Source: Clavelina lepadiformis (lineage: Eukaryota > Chordata > Ascidiacea > Aplousobranchia > Clavelinidae). From it: a DNA stretch of 64,000 nt. The stretch is from NCBI RefSeq assembly GCF_947623445.1, contig NC_135242.1, forward strand, positions 434,001 through 498,000, read 5' to 3'. The position numbers and the translations under genes are program-made. The notes under the pieces were generated by a model that had not been told where the DNA came from, made no database searches, and was given only the letters and a program-made list of their open reading frames with translations. This document shows positions 11,235-24,800 of this stretch, one piece after another (the first letter of the stretch is position 1; each line of letters starts with the position of its first letter).

Positions 11235-14200
11235 ATGGATTATAAGGAATTACAGCAGAAATTGAAGGCTAGCATCGCCCAGCACCAGGTTAGCATTACT
11301 ACCTTTTATTTAACTACTCGTGTTGTAGTCATCGTAAATAAAGTGGCAACCACACGTATTAGGTCTAGCAATTCCCAAAATAACTTTGCTGGGTTAGTTT
11401 GGTGCAAAATGTGCTGTATTTTATCGCCCAGACTTATGTTTTAGGCATTATTTCTATATTGTAGTCAAATCAAGTTTTTTAGAATTATTGGCGGCGTTAT
11501 ATGATACCATAACGCTTATTGCTGAAATAACGCAATATTATACTGTTTATACCGGCTGCCCTTCAATTTGTTGGTGAAAGCGGCGCTTTAATTTGTAAAT
11601 GTGGCAAATTGTATTGTTTGACTTATTTTAGCTTGGAAAAAAGCATTATACCGCCGGATTTGTTTGTTGGCAGTTTGTAGGTAATTTTAACCATCTACTT
11701 TTCTGCTTAGCAATATAGACCACTCGGTCTCAACGCTTCATCAGTCACGATGACGTCACACCGAAAACCGTGTGCAAGTCTCTCTGTTTAGTCACGTGGT
11801 CTTGAATACTCTTGTGCGGCGTGTTCGCTTTTTTTCTTCGTGAACAAATGCGATTTAAAATTTATTCCGTTATATTTTGCGATTTGTAGAGTCGCGTGCA
11901 TTCACCTAATCCATATAGCGGTCACATAAATTACCTTTGTGACAATTCCCTTCTTGTGGTAATATTGATAATCTACATATAACGAAGCAACACGTAGCCA
12001 CCATATAACGACTGATAAAAACTTGATAATGGTGGGAATAAAATTTAGCAGGTCACTAAAGTTCTTACGATGGACGCGAAAACACCCTGTGCGTCGCCAC
12101 CAAACCTCACATCCAACATTTCTGTCGACTTCTGTAAACAATTTTGAAAAATATTCAACCTTGGTCGGATATTAGTGAAGAATGACTAAAAGTTACCATT
12201 CTCCGGTGCTAATATTTTGCTGTAATCAGACTGTTTCACATTTCGTCAAATGCTTGCGCTGTGTGTTTTAACTTCGAAAGTAGATCGTTACAAAACATCG
12301 CCTTGCAATCTAAGTCAGCGGTTCTTTTCGTGCCTGCGTTAAAAATAAGAGAATGCTTTACGGGCCGGCAGCGTAAAATGTGCATATTGCCTCCGATACA
12401 ACCACAACATAAAGCCGAGCGTTGCTGCCACTGCGTGGTTTAAAATTGGAAACTCTGAGCAGATTGCACTGAGTCGGATTTTGAATTTTCGTGCATTATT
12501 TCGTCATAATCCGAGAAATCCACAAACAGATAAACGACCGCATTTTATTGCGATTGATGCATCAGCAGCAGCGTGTTGTTGCGCGCCCGTGGTCGTACTC
12601 AAGCGACGTTACACCAGGATTCTCAACAAGTTAATCTTGTCTCCGCGCTAGGTCATAGCGATTTTTAACAGATGGAAAGCTTTGGGTTTTGCTTCCCATG
12701 TTTCCAGGAAAATACATTTGATGAAACTGTAACGTCATTACTTTGCATCGTATTTAACCTGGTGCAACCTTTTCAATCTCGGTCACAACGTCACAATAAA
12801 ACAAGCTTAATATTTTAGATTCACGTCACTATAAATACATTGTGAAGTCATAATAGAAACCCAAGTAGCTTTGATACATTGGTGTTTGATTTTATGCTAT
12901 TTGCAAGATGCCAGAACTTAAACCCATTGCATTGGAACGTTGACATTTGCTTTGTTACATCATAAGGCTGTGAAACCGAGAAAGAAAAAGTAGGCGCAAT
13001 ATTTTGGTGGTCTGGCTAAAAATAAACGCAGACCGATGGCGGAGAAGCACTAAACAGTGTTCACCATCCACCTATTGTTTGGTGCATTTCCTCCACAAGT
13101 CGTTTTGTGTCAAAAATTAGACTATTTGCATTTTTGCCTCTGCTGCAATCAACTAACAATGCCTTTGTTTTGCCGATGTTGAAAAGACAACGGTTGTCAT
13201 TTATCTTCCAATTGGAGCTGGTATTTGTTTAAACACCTGGTTTATGGTGTTTTCTTACAAATGCACACAATCTGACCACCATGACATGCTGAAGTCTTGG
13301 AAATGACTTGCATATTTATATCAATTAAATTATTAATATTTTTACAGGTAATTATGGGAAATCTAAAGAACAATCCAAAGGTATTTTCTTAATTTACATC
13401 AATTTTAATTCTTTTAGAACTGTGACTAGCATCAAGCAGTTTTTTGTCAAATTGATATTTTAATGATTTGTGATGTCAATTGTGATTTTTTAATGATATT
13501 TAATTCAATGATGATATTTATTTAGGATGAAATTTTGCAAAGAAATCTAAAAGAAGTTGAGAGTCAAATTGCTCAGCTCGGATTTCGTCAGAAAAAAGTT
13601 GTAAAAAGTGGAAAACTTCGTTTAACTACACCGGAGTCCTCCCAACCTCCTCCGGAAAGTTCCGGGAAGAAAGAATTCCCTACCGGTAGGTTACCATGGT
13701 AATGGTCATACAAAGTGGAATACTTACAACGTACATAATGGGTAGATAGAGGTACAACAGGTAGATTTACATGTTTATTTGCTTGAGTTGCTGCATCCAT
13801 TGCAGGAGATACTGGCATAGAAGTCGCCTCTTTCACAAGTATCAATCCCAGCTTTGTATTGTTTTGACATATTTGCAGGAAATTCCGTCACTGGTGACCA
13901 AAATGGAGATAAATTGAAAACAACATCAGGTTTTGTGAGGCTTGCCCCTCTTCATAATGACAGTGGAGCTTCCTTCACGATCCGGATATTGGAGAACGAT
14001 AAAATTCCACCTGCTTCGAGTCAAACTGAAAACGGAAGCGATATCGAACAAAACAAAGTTGTGAAACATAACACCAAAAGTGTGTCTGTGACATCACAAT
14101 CATCACAATTTTCTGCTGATGCAACAAAAGGGGAACCTGTGGCTGTGAAGGCATCAGAGGAGGTCAAGGAGAAGAAAGACGTCAAATCTGAGCCACTCAA

Positions 14201-16915
14201 CCTCTCCCACATTGTGAATAAAAAAGTTATGATCAGCACAAATCAAGTGGTGACATCCGCAAAGATTCCGACCAGTTTTCAAGTCACAAACACTTCTGCT
14301 GTACCCACACTGGCGCCATCTGCTGGAAAGATTATAGTTAATTCTCCGATGAAGATCCGAGTAAGAAATTTACTCTGTTATAAATATTTTAGTCAATCTT
14401 TTGTCTTTTCACCGTTCGTCTTGAAAAGGTTCCCGTCAGCAGCAACGGCCACATCGTCCTTCTCCCCACTGCTAAAATGAAGCCAAGATTCACCACTCCA
14501 ATTTTGAGGTAAAATTTTCAAAATTTGACCCAAGTCAGCATTGTTTTACATAATATCTGTTTGAAATCAATGACATCATATTGTCAACAGCTATCTGCCG
14601 AATATAAATAATTAACCTGATGCATCCTTTTATAAATATATGCAATACAGTCAAGGTTACATTTCCAGATTTGCTGCTTGTCAGCCGAGCTTACTAAAGT
14701 CATCAGAAAAAGGTTTGAAGTGATGACAAGTTCGTGACAATTTAAGCTTGTTATAAATTTTATAAAATAGTCGTTATCATGTCAATATTACAACGTGAAA
14801 ATAGTTGATGTAATTATTTGGCTTTCGGAATTTTTTTTTATATTTTAGCGCATTTATGGCCAAACCTTGCTGGGGCCAACAACGCACAGAACCAACACAA
14901 GTTCATCCCCGCATCTCTGAGGGGTGGGCCACAAAATGAAACCATTGGCACTTTTCAAAAGTTTAGGATCATATGTGGGAAAACCCCTATCCTGAAACCG
15001 AGAATCCCCAACACCATAACTTCAGTTGTAGGTGGGGATGATGGCAAGCTACGTTGCAATTAAATTTTAAAATTGGAATTCTTTGTATATCAGATAACTA
15101 TTTAATTTGGTTTGATAATGAAAATGAGAACACTCTGAAAGTTCTTAGAATGTAAAATATAGTGGAAGGTTTTCGGATTTATAAAAATCTGTGAAATGTC
15201 GGAGGATTTTGAAAATTCTTCTCATTCTTTCAGCAACGTCGAGCCCGCGTCCTTGCTCCACCCAGCTCCAAGCGGTCCTCCTCCAATCCCAGACTCCCGC
15301 CATTAAAGACCAAGGTAACCATCATATATAATCGAAGCTTGTTCAATTAGCGAAGGTCAATGTTAAATCTCAGAATCGGCGTCAACATCGACCGTGACAC
15401 CGGTTCCTACCTCGCCTCATGACGTCAAACCCACGTCACTTTTACCGATAAAAGAAGAAGATTGTGACGTGCCATCGACGTCAGCAGAGATCAAGAAAGA
15501 ACTTTCATCAGAAGGAGTTTGCCCAAGCCAGCCGAAAGTTGAAAGTGAAGCCACGAGTTTATCGAACGACGTAAGATTTCGATTTTGTTTCCGTCATGAT
15601 TACCTGGTTGATGACGTAATCTCCTTTGCGCAGAAAATCAACTTCCTGGACAGACTTGAACTTGTTCCGCGCGAGAAAGCGGAGAAAATGCGGAATAGGA
15701 GGTATGGTCGCCGTCGTGTCTCGGCCCATCCCGTCTACAGCGGCGGCATGTACGTGTCGACCACCGCCGCCGACTCGACAAAGCGAGTCCTTCCGACCGA
15801 ACTTATCGGATTTGAGGAAATCCCCATCAAGAGACCTCGGGGTAAGCCCCTTCCCCGATGTTGGGTTAATTTATAAAATGTCCCCGCCTTTAAATATTTT
15901 CTCCACGAAAGGGCGCCCTCGTAACTCGACCAAGCCAGGGGTGTTCCCTGCCATGCCACTAGGTGGCGAAGAAGACGAGGTGATAAAAATTTTGGAGAAT
16001 ACCAGACCAAATAAGATGACCTCGAATGAACCCTCTACGTCAGAACGACCTGGGGTTAAGACGAGAAAAAGCAAGAAACAGGTTCCTAGAAACTTTGAAA
16101 CGGCGTATGATAGATGATGTGATGTAATACAGTGTTGTTATGACGTCATAGAACGCCCAAGACGAGGATTTATGCGCGGTATGCGGGAAAGCGGGTGAGG
16201 TGCTCATGTGCGACACCTGCTCCAGCGTCACCCACCTGACGTGTCTCCAACCCCAACTCAGTGAAATACCGACCGGCATGTGGTTCTGTGACGTATGTAA
16301 ATCAAAGGTACTTTCCCTTATATTACGTGGAAAGACGCTATGAGGTCAATTTTGTAGATTTGTGATATTGGGACGCGTTTTTATGTCAGTTACAGAATAG
16401 TTTGATCATCGGGCTAAGTTCAAAATATTTCCAGTTTCTTTTCCAAACTCAACGTCTTGTTGTTTTATTCTTTTCATGAAATTAACATCGGTCCCCACCA
16501 TGTTAGCACGTTCGCTCATAACCGCTTTCATCTACAGTTCAACGATCGTGCTACCGCCCCCGCCTGGCCAGGTTTGATGTCTATTGTCCACTCATACTTT
16601 GCATATGACGTCAAAAGGGACGAATCCCTCGCAAGAGCTCGCGTCAAGAATCGGATGGAAAAGGCGCGAAAAATTAGACTGGAACAACAGATGAAGTCAT
16701 TGACCAGCATTCTGAAAGTAATTGTGACGTAACAATGTTGTATGTCTAATAAAAAGTCGTGTTCGCTTACATAAACATCTTATTTGCAGGAAAAAGTATC
16801 CTTGAAAAATAAACACAAGGTGTCGCTGCAAGAAAACATGAAAACGTGTGAACATTTGACCACTCTGCTGGAACGGATCCGATGCGCCATCAACAACAAC
16901 TTGGACGCGTCATAA
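11235..16915 (+). CDS. PHF21: PHF21A/B-type PHD finger protein (BHC80-like)
   Basis: Thirteen exons: 11235-11288, 13348-13380, 13526-13685, 13879-14360, 14429-14508, 14967-15031, 15234-15314, 15374-15570, 15634-15841, 15912-16081, 16152-16307, 16538-16717 and 16790-16915, making 664 codons in phase. The N-terminal coiled coil matches the PHF21A start. A Ser/Thr/Pro-rich middle follows. Then come HPVYSGG, an AT-hook (KRPRGRPRN) joined across exons 9/10, and a C4HC3 PHD finger (DLCAVCGK, LMCDTC, THLTC, WFCDVC). A WPGLMSIVHSYFAY block and a C-terminal coiled coil complete the protein. In vertebrates PHF21A is a subunit of the LSD1-CoREST complex and its PHD reads unmethylated H3K4. The length is close to human PHF21A (680). 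Exons at 14429-15031 are the least certain. Intron 1 is about 2 kb. Confidence 0.9.
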
Positions 16916-17833
16916 TGACGTAACACTCATGAGCAATTACTGCCTTAGTGTCGTTTTTGCTTTCACCATCACTTTTTTCTCTCAACATTTTCAGTTGATG
17001 TTTTATGATGACGTCATTTGTTGAAAACGCTGCTGTCACGTGAATAAAATCATTTTTCGAAGTCCGTTACCTCATGACCTGATCCGTCTCAAGCAACAAC
17101 ATTATATTCTTGCCATTGTTTTCTGACGTCATGTCGCGATGCGTCAATTCGGGAAATTGAAGCCCAGATTCTCTCATGGGGTGAAATTATTGTGACGTCA
17201 AAATGATCGATTGGCTTGTTGTTTGTCCTGCCAAATTATATTCCAGAAGCCGATAATTTATTGTTGATTGTGGAAAGTTGAACAAATGACCTTGTTTGAC
17301 CCGAGCGTCGGGTCATCAGGGTTCGACCAATTTCATCGAATTACATCAGAGTGTACAGTAACCAATGGCAACCCTCGTTGTGAAGTAGGTTTGCAGGAGA
17401 ATTAACACCGCCTGTGAGGTAATTTCCAATTAATCAACAAAGTTTTGTGATAGATAATTACGCTTTAAATAAATCGTTCAAATAAACGATCTGTGCCAGA
17501 GAAGAGCGACGAATGCGCCCCTGCTGCGAATTGCGTCACAATTTCATCGCCATGTCCTTATATGGGAATGAACTCGGAATGACCGCAGATTTTTTCTTCA
17601 AAATTTCTGAAAACCTTCGAACTTCGTGGAGCAAACTAACATTGATGATATTTCCAGTTGCTCTAAACTTGGCTCAGGCGCAGTTGAGTGCGAGGTTCAT
17701 TTTGGCAGAGACATAAATCTTTCGTTATTTTTAGCCAGAGCTGCAGTCTTATCGCAAAAATTCAAGTTTTGACATTTTTCTACTTTTTCAAAGCACAGTT
17801 TTTGACAAAAATTACATTAATATAAAAGTTTCC
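16916..17833. other. PHF21 3'UTR and spacer to SSPO
   Basis: AATAAA at 17043-17048 is a good poly(A) signal for PHF21. The rest is spacer with several TGACGTCA sites (for example near 17009, 17125 and 17193). The frame at 17513-17716 has no recognisable content and is not in phase with the SSPO signal exon. The SSPO promoter should be here. Confidence 0.5.
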
Positions 17834-18876
17834 ATGAAAATTCAGTTCCTTCTGCTCGCGATTCTATGGCGAATTAGGTGAGTTGCCGGTTTTAGTTGGC
17901 ATTAGGCTGTTTTCCATCGATTGTTTTAGATATTTAATTTCTGTTTAATCAACAGCTGTGGTTACGCAACAAAGCGGTGGTGCCGACGTAATGAAACAAC
18001 AATCAGTTCTATTGTGACGCAATCGCGCCAAGAAGAAGAAATTAATTGTCTTGATTTCTACAAGTATGCGCAGATAGGATGGAAGTATGATGACGTCCGG
18101 ATGAAGGTTTGAACAAGCGTTTCATTTGGACCGGTGTTAAGCCAACTTCTTACTCCTCCTTATGAATCATTTGGCCGTGTTCTTAAACTTTGTGTTGAGA
18201 CGATTGAGGCAAATGAAATCTCTGCATAATATGATAGCTACTTTCTTTATGGAGTTCATTTTCCTGAGACTTAAATATTTCTTTTAAGTTTAAGTTTCTG
18301 AATTTTTATTTTAAAGTCGCCCAATCCTTGAATTTTTGTTATAACGAATATTTGCATTTTCCGCATTTCACTGATTTCTGTTTCTTTTGAATAAAATATT
18401 TTTTGTAGGAGCAACACGGTCAGACAGGAGGTGTGACGTCATACTTTCAAACTCTTATAAACAAAGCTCTTTGTTACATATACAAACCAGAACAAAGAAA
18501 AGAAATGAACGTAACAAAGACGATTTTGGGATGTTGTGATGGTTGGAGCGGAAGTCATTGCCTTCATCGTATGTTTATTACGTCATAATATAACTTAGAT
18601 ATTAATTTACGAAATTGAACATCTTAAACATTAATTTTGTACAAGGAAAAGCGCTATTGGGGACTTGTTACTACGACAACCGCTGCAGATTACCTTCGTA
18701 TATGACGTCAGCCGTGCCTTATGACGTCACAAATAGAAGTTCAACAGAACGCAAATTTTCCAGAGAGGTTTGTTGCGGTTTGCTGGGCAGTGTGGCGTGG
18801 ATTTCAGAAAACAGCGACGACAGCGGAAAATGTGTGCAGTGCAAAACAACACAAGGTGTCAGTATGGAGCCATCAG
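17834..18876 (+). other. SSPO: SSPO signal peptide and EMI-like domain
   Basis: Exon 1 (17834-17877) encodes a Met, one Lys and a hydrophobic stretch, a classical signal peptide. Exons 17956-18106, 18409-18568 and 18646-18876 follow. They contain KRWCRRNET, a WKYDDVRM segment and [10 protein letters not shown], the cysteine/tryptophan pattern of the EMI domain that begins vertebrate SCO-spondin. The third exon adds a further Cys-rich extension with CYYDNRC and VCCGLLG. Confidence 0.8.
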
Positions 18877-21800
18877 GTAAGATATCTCTAATTGGGGGAA
18901 TAACCACCGTAAAGCCAAGAACCGGCAATCAGTCTGTTGGCAAAAGTTGTTCTCAGCTCATCATCAACACCATCTCAGCTGTCTACAGCACCTGTTGTAC
19001 TCACAGCTTAACTGGTGACAAAACATGAACCGATGTCGTCTGAGTAAATTAATGAACTCTCAACTTTCGAACACTATTCAATAATTGTTTTAAAACCCCA
19101 TCCACTGTACTACTACTATTCATCTATTTGCACGATATCAATTCGTTAACAATAAGCTAACAACCACGATGATAGTTCCCTGGTCTCATGTCACTGCTGT
19201 GGTTATTCCCCTAACCTCGAACTCTTTCAACTTTCTGAGAATTTGAAATTTTGCTTCATAAAATTTTGTGACTTTTTTAACTTGCGAAGTGTTTTTCTGA
19301 TCATCAGACAAAGCCACATGCGTCATTCTGAACGGAGATTACGTCATTAGCTTTAACAATCACGTCCTGAAAATGCGTAATGATTGCGCGTTTCAACTGC
19401 TTGGCGACCTCGACCAGGATTGGTTGGTTTCAATAACGTCGACGATTTTGTTGTGATGACGTAAATTTTTGAGTTATTACAATGTTAGCTTTTTTTCAGG
19501 ACAATTGATGTCCAAAATGACGCATGCGATGACCCCACTCACTGCTCGAAAAAGCTTCGAATCTCGCTCCGTGATGACGTCATCCTTTCTTTATCATCGA
19601 ATTCTAGTTTCATTAATGACGCAACAATAACGACACCTGATGAATTCTACAAGCACGGTGAGATTACGTTGTAAGAGTTTCAAATCCAACCAGCTTGCTT
19701 ATTTGACGTCACGTCGCAGGGATCACATTCACTCGGACCGAGAAATTCTTTAGCATCGAAACTTCATTCGGTGTGAGGTTAAGCTGGGATGGGGGGTCCG
19801 TTATTTTCATAACGATTGATAAAGGTTTAGAAGGGAAAGTCATCGGTCTCTGTGGAGGTAAAGCATCCGCTAGATGGCGACGTGGAGGTGAGTGTTTTAT
19901 TGTATCTGGATGCAGGGAAGAGAATTCAACATTGACTCCTCCTGCAGACATCAAGACTTCTTCCGACACAATTCAATCCAAGGTTGAAGCATCAATCGAT
20001 TATGGATGTCATAATACTGTGATTAATGACATCACGTGTGACGACACGCATAGTGACGTGTATGCGAGAAATGTCTGCGGGTTTCTCTTCGAGGAGGAAG
20101 CGTTTGACGAATGCCGGCAAAGTCTTGACCCAACTCCCTTCTATGAGGTAATAATGGTCCATTATTCGGCAATTGTAATCAAAGATGGTTTTTATTTTTC
20201 ACTACGTAATCAGGTTTGTCGGATGGCGGTGTGCGAGCGAATGTCGTCATTCAATAATCAGAGTGACGTCATACTATGTCAAAGTGCAATGACGTACATG
20301 CTCCAGTGCGCCGCAAGTGGAGTGGGGGTGGGCCAGTGGATGAAGAAGAGAGGTTGTCAGTGGGGTTGCCCGCAAGGGATGGAATTCACACAATGCGCCA
20401 CCAAGTGTCCTGCCACCTGTAACTCGCCGCAAATTGACACGTCATTATATTGCCATGACAACTGCCTTCCAGGGTGCCAGGTGATTGGTCAGAAGCTTTC
20501 AAAGTTGAATAAAACGCTTCGAAAATTTTCTTTCTTTAAATTTTACAAAATTTTTTCCAGTGTCAAGAAGGTGCAGTTTTACAAGTAGGAGCTTCTACTG
20601 GATTTGATGGCGTGGTAGAGGTCAAATGTCACTCTCCTGACCTTTGCCCGTGCATTCATAGAGGTCAAACTTATAAACGTCACGAATCTTTGACAAAAGA
20701 TTGTAACACGTGCGTGTGCGGAACCAATGGAGCGTGGAATTGTTCGACCAATCGCTGTCATGCTATTTGTCACGTGATTAGTGCAGTTAACGTCGTCACA
20801 TTTGATGATTCGAGGTGGAATTTAAAACATTTTATTTAATTTGAATCAAAATTTTTATGTTGCCGTAAAGTCATTGAACTTAGACCAAATATTTCTTCTA
20901 GACTCCGCTTAAAAAGAAGCAATTGCTTACGTTATATCCTGGTTAAAAGCAACACAGATAGTGACGTATTCTTACAAGTCGAAGCAAACATTATTACGTC
21001 ACAAATAGATGAGGTTTTGCCTGAAATCCGATTGGTCCGTATCAGTCATGGCGAGGACCTCATAAAAGTTGAAAGAAACCTGGATGTTTTTGTGAACGCA
21101 TCAGAGGTCCATCTCCCATACCGGTGACTTGGTGCTCTTATTATTTTCCTGCAAACGTATTCTGGTTTAAGTCGTATTTTTGTTTTTTTCTAATACCGCA
21201 GTTTAGTCAAAAAAATTTCCCTTTCCAGAAACAATCGCTTCTCTATTCGCTACGCTTCAACGCATTCTCTTATTTTTACGTCACTGGGATTTTCCCTGAT
21301 TTGGATTCCGATGGCTGACAGTTTAGATGTCGTATTGGAACCCATGTTTGCCAATAAAGTAAGATAAGTAGTCATGATTACGTCATAATGCATGTAAATA
21401 TCAAATTCAAACGAGTTTTCGTCCGAGGTTCTTGGAATTTGTGGAACATTTTCCTGGAATTCAAAGGACGATTTTATGACACCAGAGGGCGATATTGAGG
21501 CAATACCCGAATTATTTGTGAAAAGTTTTCTTCTCAAAGGTAAACTCTTATCCCTGTGAAATATAAAACAAGATGGAGGCTGGCACTCTGAAGGTCAACG
21601 TCATTTTTCATTCTTCTGATCGTCTTATCACTGTCGAACCCATTTAAGAAGTCGACTTTGAATTAATAATTGTATCTGTTTTAAGACAAAAGCGATGAAT
21701 GCTCGTCCAGTGACGTGACGTGGTTTGCGGCAGATCCTTGTTCCACGCACACCCAACGACGTGATTACGCAAAGAAGGTGTGCGACGTTCTTCATGACGT

Positions 21801-24800
21801 AATTTTTGAGGTGAGCAAGGTATATTGTGATGCAACTATTAGGTAAATTACGTCATCAATTACTTTTACATGCCCAAAGGAGTGTCATTCTGTGGTGGAC
21901 GTCGCCGACTACGAAACGATTTGTATTCATGACGTATGCCGCGTGTATGACGTCCATCCCAAATTTGCTTGTCGCTCATTGACGTCATACGCTTTCAAGT
22001 GTCTTCAATCTGGAGCGAAATCGACGTCACAGTTGTTGTCATGGCGACAGCATCCAGAGTTGAACGGGGAATGCGGTGAGTAGATTGCTGAGATGACTTC
22101 TGAACTTTCGTCATAATCAGCCCATTGTAGACGTCACGTGCTCATCCGGACTTCAATTTGCCGAATGTCAACCAATCGCGTTTACCTCATGTGATGACGT
22201 CAGCAGGCCACTGCCAAGCTACAGTGACGTAGGCAACAAGTTGATTTGCGTTCCCGGATGCAGATGCCCGAACGATGGCAAAGTTACGCCGATGAGAGAA
22301 TTGCTCGAGTATGACGACGAAGAGGGCATTGTTACACAAGGCACGTCACAATAGAGACGTATGACAGCATGGCATCAACATCATATGTTGACTATACTTG
22401 TGGACTAAGTTGAATAATTTCTCTATCTCAGGTTATGGCAGTTTGAAACATTTGCAAGATGGCTTACGCTGTGTTCGAGCAAACGAATGTCCTTGCTACA
22501 ACCGGGGCCGCATCTTTCCTCCGGGACACCTCCTCAGGTCTGGATGCACTGACTGGTGAGATAATAATACCTGGCCCTTATTTAAAACATCGCTGGATTC
22601 AGCCTGTCTGTGTTAAGTTGGATACAACCTTTGCTGCACGTACCCCACCAAGATAGGTTGTCTCATTCCGACATATTCAGCCGCTTTCATCAAAAATTCT
22701 TTGTTTGTTCTCGAAATATTGCCTTCATGACGTCACTTTTTATCTTTTAGTGTCTGTTCTGTTGGAAGGTGGAATTGTTCGTCCGAAAAGTGCGGCGCCA
22801 CCGTACGGTGTCCCAATAATATGATTTTTAGTCACAAGGTGACGCCGTGCGACTTGTTGACGTGCCACGATAAACAGTGGATTGCATTATTACATCATAA
22901 AGGAGATTGTGATGACGAAATAAGTTACGAAGGGTGCATGTGTCCAAGAGGGATGGTTCTCAAGGTAACGATATGTCATAATAATTTCTATTTATGAATA
23001 AAGCTGACCGGGGTGAGAAAAACTCTGCTTCATAGGCTGCATGACAGTGTAATGTGCATAAAAGCTCTATTACATAAAAGCGTTTATGGTGTTAAGCGAT
23101 CAGCTGACTGGCGGAATTCCAATATATGAATACAAACATAATGACGTAAGAAGCACAAGTGTACAAAACTGGCGCTAAATGTAAGGTCGTGATAACGCAA
23201 CAGAGCTCTGATTATGACGTAATAAGTGATTTCCTTTCGCAAATAAACAGAGCACACAATAAGATTTCTACGAGGCAAGTTGTGTCGAATATTTCTAAAT
23301 GATTTATGACTTCACAGTTCCCGCCCAATCCGTCGCTATGGTAACATAACAACATTCCGTGAGATGACGTCAAAGACGTTCAAACAAAACTGCGGGGAAC
23401 CAGCGACGGAAAGTATAATTTGTGGCTTCAATTATTTAAGAAAGTGAGACACAGAAGCAATTAGTCTTGCCAATCATTGTCCCCTCTTTGTTTTGTCGTA
23501 ACAAACTTGTTTATGACGTCATCTCAAGTTCTATTGTGATTTCATTGCTGGTTAGATTGATGGGTTGCTCAGAACCGGTTGAATCCGGTTTAAACTTGAT
23601 CCCGTCCATGCTTGCCAGGTCTTGCCAGTCTATGGTGAGCTTATGGTTGTTGCCATCTCTGCTCACTTTGAACTTGAACTCAAACGACTTGGTTTCGTCA
23701 TCACGAGTGACGTCAATCAGGTAAATACCCTCAATGCTTCCATCTTGATTTTCCAACTTCACCAACTTGCTGTCCTGGGGCGCAACTTCAGATGGAAATA
23801 TTGTTTCCCCCGCGCTTTGCAGTTTCCATGGAAACGACGTATTATTGCGTAACCGGAAGCATTTCGAAACTTTCTCAGGAGACTTGCTTTCATCTGCGCA
23901 AGAAAAAATAAACATGTCATATTCAATAAGCAATTGTGTCGTCATCACCTTATACATTACATCGCCTGGAGCTGTAGATGACGAAATAAATCGCTTCTTA
24001 GAGCGAGGACACAAGAGCAAAGCCATAGAAATCACATTTATTGTGATGACGTGTCGGTCGTAACATAGGTCAAGAGGTTGAATAATTAACATGTTTCTAC
24101 AATCTTGAATACATCTTGCTGTGTTCTTTATACGTAATAATCGCTCTTTGATGTGTGCTCTAAGGATTATGACGTAGGCAATATGTGCGTCATACCGGAT
24201 TGATCAACATCTCGAGCATAAAACCCGCACACTTTGTAGTTATGACGTCATAACCAAGGTGACTTACCTTTACTTTGGAGGGAGTAGCTTGGTGGGGGAT
24301 CAGTTTTGTGAAAATGTTCCTTCGATTTTTCGCTTTTCTTCTCCTTCGAGCTTCCGCCCATTTTATACTTTGCAGATTTAAAGAAATTCATCTTTCAGCT
24401 TTTAACACAACAACCTACCATGGGTACAACAACGAATGACTTGAAACTCATGAAAATGGCGACCTTGACATGCGACGCGATTTAAAGCGTTCTCTCTTGT
24501 TTAAGTCTTGTTCGTTCTTTCAACTGCATTAAGTATGCTGTGCATAAACTGTCGTGTAAAACCTATCATTCGCTGCATCGCAATCTGACGCAAAAACATT
24601 CGAACAATCCAAAACCGACCTGACTAGAAAGCTTTTTCTTAAACCGCTGCGAACGCGATTGCGCTAGAATCAAACTGACTCCGCTGTTTGTTGCGTTTCA
24701 GCAGAATGCCTCAGGGCGCTGCGCGGTATAACCGGTCTCGATACATCGAACGCAATAATAAACTTATTATGACGCAATAAGGAGAATCGAACTCGGTCTC

